Shown here piece by piece: positions 1 through 5,238 of a stretch of DNA of 5,238 nt. The notes below the pieces were generated by a model. That model was given only the letters and a program-made list of their open reading frames with translations, did not search any database and was not told the origin of the DNA. Position 1 is the stretch's first letter. Each line of letters starts with the position of its first letter. Source of the stretch: an uncultured Clostridium sp. (GTDB lineage Bacteria > Bacillota > Clostridia > TANB77 > CAG-508); assembly GCA_948465625.1 (NCBI GenBank), contig CAOJXM010000089.1, positions 1 through 5,238 on the forward strand. The letters are read 5' to 3'. The translations under genes and the position numbers were made by a program.

Positions 1-563
1 TAAAGAAAAGCCAAGTTTCTATTTTGGTCATGAATGATAAAGTTTTGGTTAGGAAATCGATGAATAAAATGATTTCCTAAGATTTCTAGTATATTATGGT
101 CAGGATGGATTTTGCTATAAAACATGTTATTTCCCAAATCCATAAAACGAAGCAAGCCAAAAAATCGATGACTTTCTCCTAATATTTTTTTGCTCAAAGC
201 TTGTACAGTAGCAACATTAGGATTGGTTAGTAAATGTTCTACTTTTGGTCCTAGCTGAAAGCCAAGTAATAAATATTTTAAAATACATAAGTCCTTTTTC
301 TTATCATTGGATAAAAAGGCACGATGGACAAAGAATAAAGTAGTATGAGAAATGTTTTGTAAAATAGCATGGTATACTTTTTGCGCTTGTTCTTCATTCG
401 TAGAAATGGGAAGATAGTCATGAAATAGACTAATTTCGTAGTTTTGTGTAACAAGGTCAAAAGGGACAATTTTGTTATGCAAACATTCAAATACAACACT
501 AAGTAACCCATTAAAACTGCCATCATAAAGATAAATTGTATTTATAGATTTCCAGTTAGACAT
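1..563 (-). CDS. Probable DNA metabolism protein (TIGR03915 family), 3' end beyond window
   Basis: The first 187 codons are present; the gene starts at the ATG at 563-561 and runs off the left edge still open. The protein opens with MSNWKSINTIYLYDGSF (YLYDGSF at residues 11-17). It carries the signatures I associate with TIGR03915: a LGESHRFFGLLRF segment (about 128-140), then FYSKIHPDHNILEIL (148-162), HFIHRF and FIIHD (175-179). The family is usually encoded beside the TIGR03916 radical SAM protein, as here, and some members are fused to a uracil-DNA glycosylase-like domain. Its reaction is unknown; a role in DNA modification or repair is inferred from these links. The start lies 22 bp inside the radical SAM gene. 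Its Shine-Dalgarno, AAGGAGGAT (complement of 572-580), sits in that gene's last codons, so translation is probably coupled. Family identity is fairly sure from motifs; the function is not. Confidence 0.85.
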   Translation of the reverse strand, partial: MSNWKSINTIYLYDGSFNGLLSVVFECLHNKIVPFDLVTQNYEISLFHDYLPISTNEEQAQKVYHAILQNISHTTLFFVHRAFLSNDKKKDLCILKYLLLGFQLGPKVEHLLTNPNVATVQALSKKILGESHRFFGLLRFMDLGNNMFYSKIHPDHNILEILGNHFIHRFPNQNFIIHDQNRNLAFL

Positions 564-1828
564 TTTATTTTATCCTCCTTACAAGGTAGGGCATGGTCAA
601 ATAAGGATAATTGGGAGTAAGAAGAAAAGTCTGGTAGGGCTTTTCGTTCTGTATAAAGCAAATTGGTTTCAATAAAGCTATGATTTAATTTGCTTGCAGT
701 AGTAAAGTATTTACCACTGCAGGTAATAAAATAGATTGCTCGTTTTAAGACAATGCCAAGTCCTTTTAAATTTTCGAAAGTTAATTTAAAATTTCGTCTT
801 GCTCGAATGATTTTTTTAGCAGAGATAACACCAATGCCTGGTACTTTTAGCAAGGTGTAAAAGTCTGCTTGATTAATATCAATAGGAAATTGATTTAAGT
901 TTCTTAAGGCCCAATCGCATTTGGGGTCAAGTAAATGGTTAAAGTTAGGGTGGTCTGGTGTTAACAAGTCATTTACCTTAAAACCATAAAAACGAAGGAG
1001 CCAATCTGCTTGATATAACCTATTTTCACGAAGCAGAGGAGGAGCCTCTAAAGTAGGTAAGTTTTTATCCTGATTTACAGAGATATAGGCAGAATAATAG
1101 ACTCGTTTTAGTTTGAATTTTTGGTATAACCCCTCTGATAATTGCATAATTTTTAAATCGGATTCAGGAGTAGCACCAACCATAAGTTGAGTGGTTTGAC
1201 CAGCAGGAGCAAAGTTGGATTTTTCAAAGCGAGCCATAGTAATGTTTGAGGCAATGTAGTTCATGGGTTTTAGGATTCCTGTTTTTTCTTTTTCTGGAGC
1301 AAGTAGTTTTAGACTTTCATTAGAAGGTAGTTCGATATTAATGCTAAGACGGTCGACTAATTTCCCTAATTTATCAATCAATTCTGGGCTAGCACCAGGT
1401 ATGGTTTTTGCATGAATGTAGCCATTAAAGTGATATTCTTCTCGTAAAATGAAGATAGCTTGATACATTTTTTCCATGGTATCATCAGGTGATTTAATGA
1501 CAGCAGAACTTAGAAATAACCCTTCAATATAATTACGTTTGTAAAAATGGATGGTTAAGTCTGCAATTTCTCGAGGAGTAAAGGTAGCACGAACCACATT
1601 GTTAGAAGAACGATTCAAACAATATTTGCAATCGTACATACAACAATTACTCATTAAAATTTTTAATAAAGAAATACATCTTCCATCTGCACCCCAACTA
1701 TGACAAATACCAGAGTAAGAACCATTGCCAATCCCACCTACATTTTTTCGATGACTACCACTAGAACTGCAAGAGGCATCATATTTTGCTGCATCTGATA
1801 AAATTTCTAATTTCTTTTGAATTTCCAT
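542..1828 (-). CDS. Putative DNA modification/repair radical SAM protein (TIGR03916 family)
   Basis: A 428-residue protein. The radical SAM 4Fe-4S motif CX3CX2C is C63-MYD-C67-KY-C70, inside NCCMYDCKYCLNR. Before it lie conserved-looking cysteines C20, C42 and C51, in the family-like stretches KYDASCSSSGS and GICHSWGADGRCISLLKIL. The barrel continues through FYKRNYIEGLFLSSAVI, GYIHAKTIPGASPELI and DRLSINIELPS. The C-terminus has a ComEA-like helix-hairpin-helix (FPIDINQADF...LLKVPGIG...IIRARR, about 314-345), suggesting DNA binding. The protein probably cleaves S-adenosylmethionine to make a radical acting on nucleic acid, but no substrate is established. A longer reading from position 1969 exists, but its extra 47 hydrophobic residues lie across and upstream of the promoter. 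The ATG at 1828 has GGAG 8 nt upstream and opens with the family-typical MEIQKKLEILSDAAKYD. Length matches the family, and it is the first gene of the minus-strand operon. Confidence 0.93.
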   Translation of the reverse strand: MEIQKKLEILSDAAKYDASCSSSGSHRKNVGGIGNGSYSGICHSWGADGRCISLLKILMSNCCMYDCKYCLNRSSNNVVRATFTPREIADLTIHFYKRNYIEGLFLSSAVIKSPDDTMEKMYQAIFILREEYHFNGYIHAKTIPGASPELIDKLGKLVDRLSINIELPSNESLKLLAPEKEKTGILKPMNYIASNITMARFEKSNFAPAGQTTQLMVGATPESDLKIMQLSEGLYQKFKLKRVYYSAYISVNQDKNLPTLEAPPLLRENRLYQADWLLRFYGFKVNDLLTPDHPNFNHLLDPKCDWALRNLNQFPIDINQADFYTLLKVPGIGVISAKKIIRARRNFKLTFENLKGLGIVLKRAIYFITCSGKYFTTASKLNHSFIETNLLYTERKALPDFSSYSQLSLFDHALPCKEDKIKCLTGNL

Positions 1829-1859
1829 TCCAACCACTCCAAACAAATTTTCTGTAAAT

Positions 1860-1888
1860 AGTATAACATATTGTAATAGGAATGTCAA
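1860..1888 (-). promoter_or_regulatory. Sigma-A promoter of the radical SAM operon
   Basis: On the minus strand, a perfect -35 box TTGACA (complement of 1883-1888) is followed by a 17-nt spacer and the -10 box TATACT (complement of 1860-1865). Transcription should start near 1853, about 25 nt before the ATG at 1828. This start point lies downstream of any translation start near 1969, so it supports the 1828 start. Confidence 0.8.
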
Positions 1889-1915
1889 ACAAAAGTTTTG
1901 TAAAATTAATAGAAT

Positions 1916-1944
1916 TTGACGAAATAAAAATAGCATGCTACAAT
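1916..1944 (+). promoter_or_regulatory. Sigma-A promoter of coaE
   Basis: TTGACG (1916-1921), a 17-nt spacer and TACAAT (1939-1944) give a near-consensus sigma-A promoter. Initiation near 1951 would leave a leader of only about 17 nt, just enough to hold the Shine-Dalgarno AAAGGAG (1954-1960) before the coaE ATG. The -35 box lies 27 nt from that of the divergent radical SAM promoter, so the two polymerases could interfere or share a regulator, although no obvious operator palindrome was seen. Confidence 0.75.
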
Positions 1945-1967
1945 AGGAATAGAAAAGGAGACAAACC

Positions 1968-2552
1968 ATGAAGATTATAGGACTAACAGGAAATTCTGGA
2001 GCGGGAAAAAGTACAGTATGTGAAATATTAAAAAAGAAGTATCAAGTAGCCGTAATTGATGCTGACCAAGTAGCAAAACAGCTAACGCAAGAGACATCCG
2101 CATATTTAGAAGATATTGTAAAACAATTTGGTGATGAAATTATAAACGAGGAAGGAAAGTTAAATCGAAAACGTTTAGCAGACTTGATATACAACAACCA
2201 TCAAAAAAGAGAAGCCTTAAATCAGATTACTTTTATCCATGTGGTAGAGGAAATAAAAAGGCAAATAGAGGCAATAAACAAAGACAAAGTAGTTGTAATT
2301 GATGCACCACTCTTATTTGAAAGTGGTTTAGACAAGTTGTGTGATGCAACAATAGGCGTATTTGCTAGAAGCACTACCAAGCTAGAACGAATTTGTAGAC
2401 GAGATAAAATTGATGAAACCATTGCCAAAAAGCGAATTGCCATTCAGTTGCAAGACGAGTACTTGAAGCAACAGGTGGATTATATAATACAAAATGATAG
2501 TACAGTGGAACAATTAGAAGAAAAGATAAAAAACTTACCAATATTTTCATAA
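1968..2552 (+). CDS. coaE: Dephospho-CoA kinase
   Basis: A 194-residue cytoplasmic enzyme that phosphorylates the ribose 3'-hydroxyl of dephospho-CoA with ATP, the last step of coenzyme A synthesis. Length is typical (about 190-210). The Walker A P-loop is GLTGNSGAGKST (5-16, with K14 and S15), followed by VIDADQVA (D31, D33) in the CoA-domain region. The DAPLLFESGL motif is at 112-121, and R141, R144 and D146 fall in the lid region (LERICRRDKID). The C-terminus has the usual YLKQQVDYIIQNDST pattern. The common ITHP element appears here as ITFIHVV, a mild divergence. The ATG has a good Shine-Dalgarno 7 nt upstream. The gene is transcribed alone: its own promoter lies upstream and a hairpin begins 8 nt after the stop. 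The usual clostridial companions of coaE, such as polA or a lytic transglycosylase gene, are not seen next to it. Confidence 0.97.
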   Translation: MKIIGLTGNSGAGKSTVCEILKKKYQVAVIDADQVAKQLTQETSAYLEDIVKQFGDEIINEEGKLNRKRLADLIYNNHQKREALNQITFIHVVEEIKRQIEAINKDKVVVIDAPLLFESGLDKLCDATIGVFARSTTKLERICRRDKIDETIAKKRIAIQLQDEYLKQQVDYIIQNDSTVEQLEEKIKNLPIFS

Positions 2553-2560
2553 TAATTTTA

Positions 2561-2616
2561 CAACAATGTTACAGAAATAAGTCATTTCTGTAACATTGTT
2601 GAATTGTTTTATCTTT
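2561..2616 (+). terminator. Probable intrinsic terminator after coaE
   Basis: A perfect 17-bp stem pairs 2561-2577 (CAACAATGTTACAGAAA) with 2585-2601 around a 7-nt loop (TAAGTCA). A T-rich but interrupted tract (GTTTTATCTTTT within 2605-2616) follows. The stem is AT-rich and the T-run is not clean, so efficiency may be moderate. It could also act as a 3' stabilising hairpin or a protein-binding palindrome, but its place 8 nt after the coaE stop favours a terminator. Confidence 0.7.
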
Positions 2617-2627
2617 TGGCATATAAT
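2599..2627 (+). promoter_or_regulatory. Probable sigma-A promoter of the HD-like/EndoQ cluster
   Basis: TTGAAT (2599-2604), a 17-nt spacer and a perfect TATAAT (2622-2627) precede the cluster. The first bases of the -35 box are the last bases of the upstream hairpin's 3' arm, so terminator and promoter share sequence. Initiation near 2634 would give a leader of about 47 nt before the ATG at 2681. Confidence 0.65.
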
Positions 2628-2680
2628 AAAATGGAAAGAAACATAAAGAGAGAAAAAATGTCATTAAAGAGGGGATGAAT

Positions 2681-3220
2681 ATGGAAACTTTTGCAGATTA
2701 CATTTTAGGAGAAACAGACTATATAAAAAAAATGGAAATTGTATATTACCTAAAAAAAAGAGCTAACATATTTTTTGATAATTCGGTGTTGTTTAAAACG
2801 GAATTAGCAAGAATGTTTATTGATGACATGGAATTAGATGTAGATAAAAATTTAGTAATAACAGCATGTTTGTTATATGCTTGTAAAAAGCCAACTGAAT
2901 ATAAAGATATTGAAAAAGTAAAATCCTATGCCAAAGAAGGTGCAAACTATTTGGCAACGCTAGGATTTAATGAGAGATTTTGCAAGATTTGTGAAGAAGT
3001 AAATCGAAATAGTGGAAGTATGCCAAGAGAAAAAGAAAGTGATATTTTAAAATTAGTGGATATCTTTGGAGGAATGGTGTTACATCGACCAGAAAGATTA
3101 GGATTTCCCATTGATGAAGCATTAGTATTATTGGAATATCGAAACTTAAAAGAAAGCGACAATATTTATTTAGGATTATTTAAAGAATTTGTAAGTTTAA
3201 CAGAAGGAATAGCAGTATAG
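2681..3220 (+). CDS. Hypothetical protein, degenerate HD-GYP/HD-like
   Basis: A 179-residue, mostly helical, soluble protein with no signal peptide. I do not recognise a named family, but the pattern resembles an HD-GYP domain with lost active-site residues. LVITACLLYACKK (58-70) matches the helix that normally carries 'LLHDIGK', with HD replaced by YA (66-67). ESDILKLVDIFGGMVLHRPERLGFPIDEAL (119-148) resembles the closing 'ilavaDvfDAltsdRPYR...EEAL' segment, with D126 kept. No GYP-containing HHExxxGxGYP block is visible, so phosphohydrolase activity is unlikely; a sensory or binding role is an inference. An ATG at 2675 is in frame, but it touches the Shine-Dalgarno AGAGGGG (2668-2674). The ATG at 2681 has a proper 6-nt spacing and was chosen. 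It leads the cluster, and its stop overlaps the next gene's Shine-Dalgarno. Confidence 0.75.
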   Translation: METFADYILGETDYIKKMEIVYYLKKRANIFFDNSVLFKTELARMFIDDMELDVDKNLVITACLLYACKKPTEYKDIEKVKSYAKEGANYLATLGFNERFCKICEEVNRNSGSMPREKESDILKLVDIFGGMVLHRPERLGFPIDEALVLLEYRNLKESDNIYLGLFKEFVSLTEGIAV

Positions 3221-3231
3221 GAGGGATTGGT

Positions 3232-3510
3232 ATGGCAGTAGCAGAAAATTCAAGAAAAATAGGAAAATATATATGGACCATGAATGAAATTGGAAAAAAT
3301 AACATTCCAGCAGGATTAACCTGTACAGAGTACTCTAGTAAGAATGAGATACAAACTTGTGTTACAAGAATAAAAGAAACAAAGGCACAAAAAAGAGAGG
3401 AAGAAGCCAAACAAAGAATGGACGACTTTAGAGAAAACTTTGGAAAAGGAAAAGCAAAGGAAGTATTAGATAGCAAAGAGCAACAAGAAACAGAGGCAGA
3501 AGAAAGATAA
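3232..3510 (+). CDS. Small charged hypothetical protein
   Basis: A 92-residue protein that I do not recognise. Residues 1-45 are mixed, with an aromatic patch KIGKYIW (9-15) and two cysteines, C31 and C43. Residues 46-92 are very rich in Lys, Glu and Gln (RIKETKAQKREEEAKQRMDD) and look like a long charged helix or coiled coil followed by a disordered acidic tail. There is no signal peptide or membrane segment. The start is supported by AGGAGGG (3219-3225) 6 nt upstream, overlapping the stop of the preceding gene, and EndoQ follows after 26 bp. Tight packing and a strong ribosome-binding site argue that it is a real operon member. Its function is unknown. Confidence 0.75.
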   Translation: MAVAENSRKIGKYIWTMNEIGKNNIPAGLTCTEYSSKNEIQTCVTRIKETKAQKREEEAKQRMDDFRENFGKGKAKEVLDSKEQQETEAEER

Positions 3511-3536
3511 ATTTACGTTAAAGAAAGGAAGGCAAG

Positions 3537-4304
3537 ATGTACGAAGTATTTGCAGATTTACATGTGCATATTGGAAGAAGTAAATCCAATAAACCAATCA
3601 AAATAACAGCAGCTAGAAGTTTGAATTTTGAGAATATCGCAAAAGAATGTGTTGAGAAAAAAGGAATCAATGTAGTGGGGATTATCGATTGTGCATCTCC
3701 TTATGTAATTGAAGATATCGAGGAATTTTTAAGGCAAGGAGATGCTTACGAAATACCAGATGGGGGTATTATTTATCAAGATAAAGTTTGCATTTTATTA
3801 GGAAGTGAAATTGAAACATCTGAAAAAAATGAACAAGGTAAAACAGGAAGTGCCCATAATATATGCTTTTTTCCCACTTTACAAGAGATAAAAGGATTTT
3901 CTAAAGAAATGAGTACACATATTAGCAATATTACGCTAAGTTCACAAAGAGCAAATATTTCGGCTTATGAATTGATTGATATTGTAGAAAAATACAAGGG
4001 AATCTTAATACCTGCTCATGCCTTTACTCCACATAAGAGTTTTTATGGAAATTGTACAGACCGATTAGCTAAAATTTTTAAAGAAAAATTTGATAAAATA
4101 CCAGCCATTGAATTGGGGTTAAGTTCAGATACAGAGTTAGCAGATGAAATAACCGAGTTAGAAAACAAAACCTTTCTAACCAATTCAGATGCACATTCTT
4201 TACCCAAAATTGCAAGAGAGTACAATAAAATATTAGTAGAGAATGTTAGTTTTAAAGCAAGAAGAGGGAAGAAAAGTTATATGCAATTATGGATTAGACC
4301 CTAA
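3537..4304 (+). CDS. EndoQ N-terminal part: PHP metal-dependent phosphoesterase domain
   Basis: 255 codons, of which residues 1-240 are genuine EndoQ sequence; the last 15 (ARRGKKSYMQLWIRP) are out-of-frame read-through ending in a chance stop. The PHP metal-binding motifs are intact: FADLHVHIG (D7, H9, H11), IIDCASP (D51), LLGSEIET (E91), SAHNICFFP (H107), IPAHAFTPHKSFYG (H161, H166) and TNSDAHSLP (D218, H220). The catalytic domain is therefore complete, but without the C-terminal zinc and helical region it may not bind DNA properly. The start has AAAGGAAGG (3524-3532) upstream and gives the family-like MYEVFADLHVHIG opening. Confidence 0.85.
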   Translation: MYEVFADLHVHIGRSKSNKPIKITAARSLNFENIAKECVEKKGINVVGIIDCASPYVIEDIEEFLRQGDAYEIPDGGIIYQDKVCILLGSEIETSEKNEQGKTGSAHNICFFPTLQEIKGFSKEMSTHISNITLSSQRANISAYELIDIVEKYKGILIPAHAFTPHKSFYGNCTDRLAKIFKEKFDKIPAIELGLSSDTELADEITELENKTFLTNSDAHSLPKIAREYNKILVENVSFKARRGKKSYMQLWIRP

Positions 4305-4716
4305 ACTGGGAAAATATCATAGAACATATTGTGAAATTTGTCAAAAGAATATAGAAGGCAAAGCACCTGTTAAAACTTGTCCAGATTGTGATAGTAAAAA
4401 TATTACCATGGGAGTATTTGACCGAATCGAAGAAATAAAAGATAAAAAAGAAAGTAGAAGTCCAAGTCATAGACCACCTTATGTATATCAAGTTCCACTT
4501 ACATTTATACCAGGCTTGGGTGGAAAAACGATAGAAAAATTGTTAAATCATTTTGGTACAGAAATGAACCTCTTACATAAACTTTCAAAAGATGATATTG
4601 AAGCAGTGGTAGGGGAGAAAATTGCAAAGAATATTGTAGCAGCAAGAGAAGGAAAGTTAAAAATACAAGCAGGTGGTGGGGGTGTATATGGAAAAGTAAC
4701 AACAAAATTAGAATAA
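4243..4716 (+). CDS. EndoQ C-terminal part: zinc-binding and helical DNA-binding region
   Basis: The segment from about 4246 to the stop carries the remainder of EndoQ. LVLKQEEGRKVICNYGLDPKLGKYHRTYC leads into a four-cysteine zinc-binding element (CEIC...TCPDC, with the pairs CX2C and CX2C). A PPYVYQVPLTFIPGLGGKTIEKLL segment follows with helix-hairpin-helix character, ending in AAREGKLKIQAGGGGVYGKV. The first ATG in this frame, at 4243, lies inside the upstream half and has no clear Shine-Dalgarno, so separate translation is doubtful except by coupling, the two readings overlapping by 62 bp. Regard it as the displaced second half of one gene. Confidence 0.8.
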   Translation: MLVLKQEEGRKVICNYGLDPKLGKYHRTYCEICQKNIEGKAPVKTCPDCDSKNITMGVFDRIEEIKDKKESRSPSHRPPYVYQVPLTFIPGLGGKTIEKLLNHFGTEMNLLHKLSKDDIEAVVGEKIAKNIVAAREGKLKIQAGGGGVYGKVTTKLE

Positions 4717-4786
4717 AGTGTTCTAGAAACTCAATTTATTACATAGACATTATGTATAAGAGTTCGGCATAAGAGGAGGTAACAAA

Positions 4787-5238
4787 TTGAGGAAGGAAAC
4801 AAGAAACACAAGAAGAAACAATTATGGATTTAAGCAAATATTTTTAAATTATATCAAACAAAACAAAAGAGAATATACCTTAGTAATCATGCTATTTTTA
4901 ATAGGGGTTATTATAGGGGTAATTATGATCAACAAATCAAATCAAACACAAACAGAAGAAATAGCACTATATATTAATGGATTTGTTAAAAATATGCAAG
5001 AAAATACGCAGATTGACCAATTAGCACTGTTAAAACAGACAATGATAAGCAACTTACTTTTGGTAATAGCCATTTGGTTTGTAGGTTCCACTGTCATTGG
5101 GATACCAATTGTTTATGGAATTGTAATGTATAGAGGATTTTGCTTAGGATATACGATAGCCTCTGCCATGTTAGTACTAGGGGCAAAAGGAATTTTATTT
5201 TCATTATCGTCTTTATTCCTTCAAAATGTACTATTCAT
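4787..5238 (+). CDS. spoIIM: Stage II sporulation protein M, N-terminal part
   Basis: The first 150 codons of a membrane protein cut by the window end; B. subtilis SpoIIM is about 214 residues, so roughly 60 are missing. The start is TTG at 4787, with an excellent AGGAGG (4774-4779) 7 nt upstream. No in-frame ATG comes early enough, since the next is at residue 35. After a basic cytoplasmic N-terminus there are hydrophobic segments at about 31-48, 88-114 and 118-142. The signature MYRGFCLGYTIASAML and the LGAKGILFSLSSLFLQNVLF region (131-150) match SpoIIM. In B. subtilis SpoIIM acts with SpoIID and SpoIIP in septal peptidoglycan remodelling and engulfment, in the mother-cell membrane. The gene follows EndoQ by 70 bp, matching the B. 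subtilis yqxK/spoIIM neighbourhood. No clear sporulation-sigma promoter was found. Confidence 0.93.
   Translation, partial: MRKETRNTRRNNYGFKQIFLNYIKQNKREYTLVIMLFLIGVIIGVIMINKSNQTQTEEIALYINGFVKNMQENTQIDQLALLKQTMISNLLLVIAIWFVGSTVIGIPIVYGIVMYRGFCLGYTIASAMLVLGAKGILFSLSSLFLQNVLF

Larger units (their letters stand above)
3537..4716 (+). pseudogene. Endonuclease Q homologue (TIGR00375/YqxK-like), frameshifted
   Basis: The two halves, in different frames, together give a nearly complete EndoQ-like protein of about 392 residues; the family is about 390-420. Characterised homologues nick DNA 5' of deoxyuridine, hypoxanthine or xanthine. The reading frame shifts near 4256-4258: upstream it reads ...VENVSFK (to 4256), and downstream, one base later, QEEGRKVICNYGLDP. 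Relatives, as I recall them, have about seven more residues between the F and the GR, so about 20 nt appear to be missing. A shared AGTTTTAAAG at 4249-4257 fits both sides, as expected if a deletion occurred between short direct repeats. Whether this is a true mutation, strain variation or an assembly error cannot be told. The unbroken gene would follow the charged protein by 26 bp and precede spoIIM by 70 bp. Confidence 0.85.

Noticed and set aside
278..526. 82-residue minus-strand open frame
   Set aside because: It is out of frame with, and inside, the TIGR03915 gene on the same strand, whose family motifs run right through this region.
2222..2443. Antisense open frames within coaE, the HD-like gene, the charged protein and EndoQ
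   Set aside because: All are shadows opposite well-supported genes, have no ribosome-binding site, and have compositions typical of antisense reading of AT-rich coding DNA.
4243..4304. Programmed ribosomal frameshift joining the two EndoQ halves
   Set aside because: A +1 shift at AAA-G-CAA would join the frames but would still lack about seven residues expected in the family, and no slippery site with a stimulatory structure or known EndoQ recoding is evident. A deletion explains it better.
4728..4764. Interrupted inverted repeat before spoIIM (AACTC...GAGTT with inner TACATA/TATGTA)
   Set aside because: The inner stem is only 6 AT-rich pairs, the outer arms are offset unevenly, and no T-run follows, so it is not supported as a terminator or operator.
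4717..4786. Sigma-E type sporulation promoter for spoIIM
   Set aside because: CATAGACAT at 4742-4750 loosely resembles a sigma-E -10 box, but no matching -35 element at the right distance was seen.
1..5238. CRISPR array, insertion sequence, tRNA or rRNA genes
   Set aside because: No regularly spaced repeats, transposase motifs, terminal inverted repeats or cloverleaf patterns were noticed.

Overview
This is a low-GC, AT-rich chromosomal segment with strong AGGAGG-type ribosome-binding sites and consensus sigma-A promoters. It carries the start of a SpoIIM-type sporulation gene. Together these suggest an endospore-forming Bacillota bacterium of clostridial type. The species cannot be named from the sequence, and no mobile element, CRISPR array, tRNA or rRNA was seen.

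Layout. On the minus strand at the left is a two-gene operon: a radical SAM protein of the putative DNA modification/repair family (542-1828), then its usual partner, a 'probable DNA metabolism protein' (1-563, running off the window). The two genes overlap by 22 bp. A 139-bp divergent region (1829-1967) holds two back-to-back sigma-A promoters with 17-nt spacers, one driving this operon and the other driving coaE (dephospho-CoA kinase, 1968-2552). A 17-bp perfect hairpin follows coaE. A second promoter directly abuts it and drives a plus-strand cluster: a degenerate HD-GYP-like protein (2681-3220), a small charged protein of unknown function (3232-3510), an endonuclease Q (EndoQ) homologue with a PHP domain, broken by a frameshift near position 4257 (3537-4716), and spoIIM (4787 to the window end, partial).

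How the genes fit together. Two unrelated DNA-maintenance systems flank coaE: the radical SAM/DUF4130-like pair, whose chemistry is unknown, and EndoQ, which in characterised homologues nicks DNA 5' of deaminated bases. EndoQ next to spoIIM recalls the Bacillus subtilis yqxK...spoIIM neighbourhood, so this link appears to be old. The most notable points are the EndoQ frameshift, which looks like a short deletion between direct repeats; the degenerate HD-GYP-like protein that has lost most metal ligands; and the uncharacterised radical SAM pair, whose true start the promoter position fixes.
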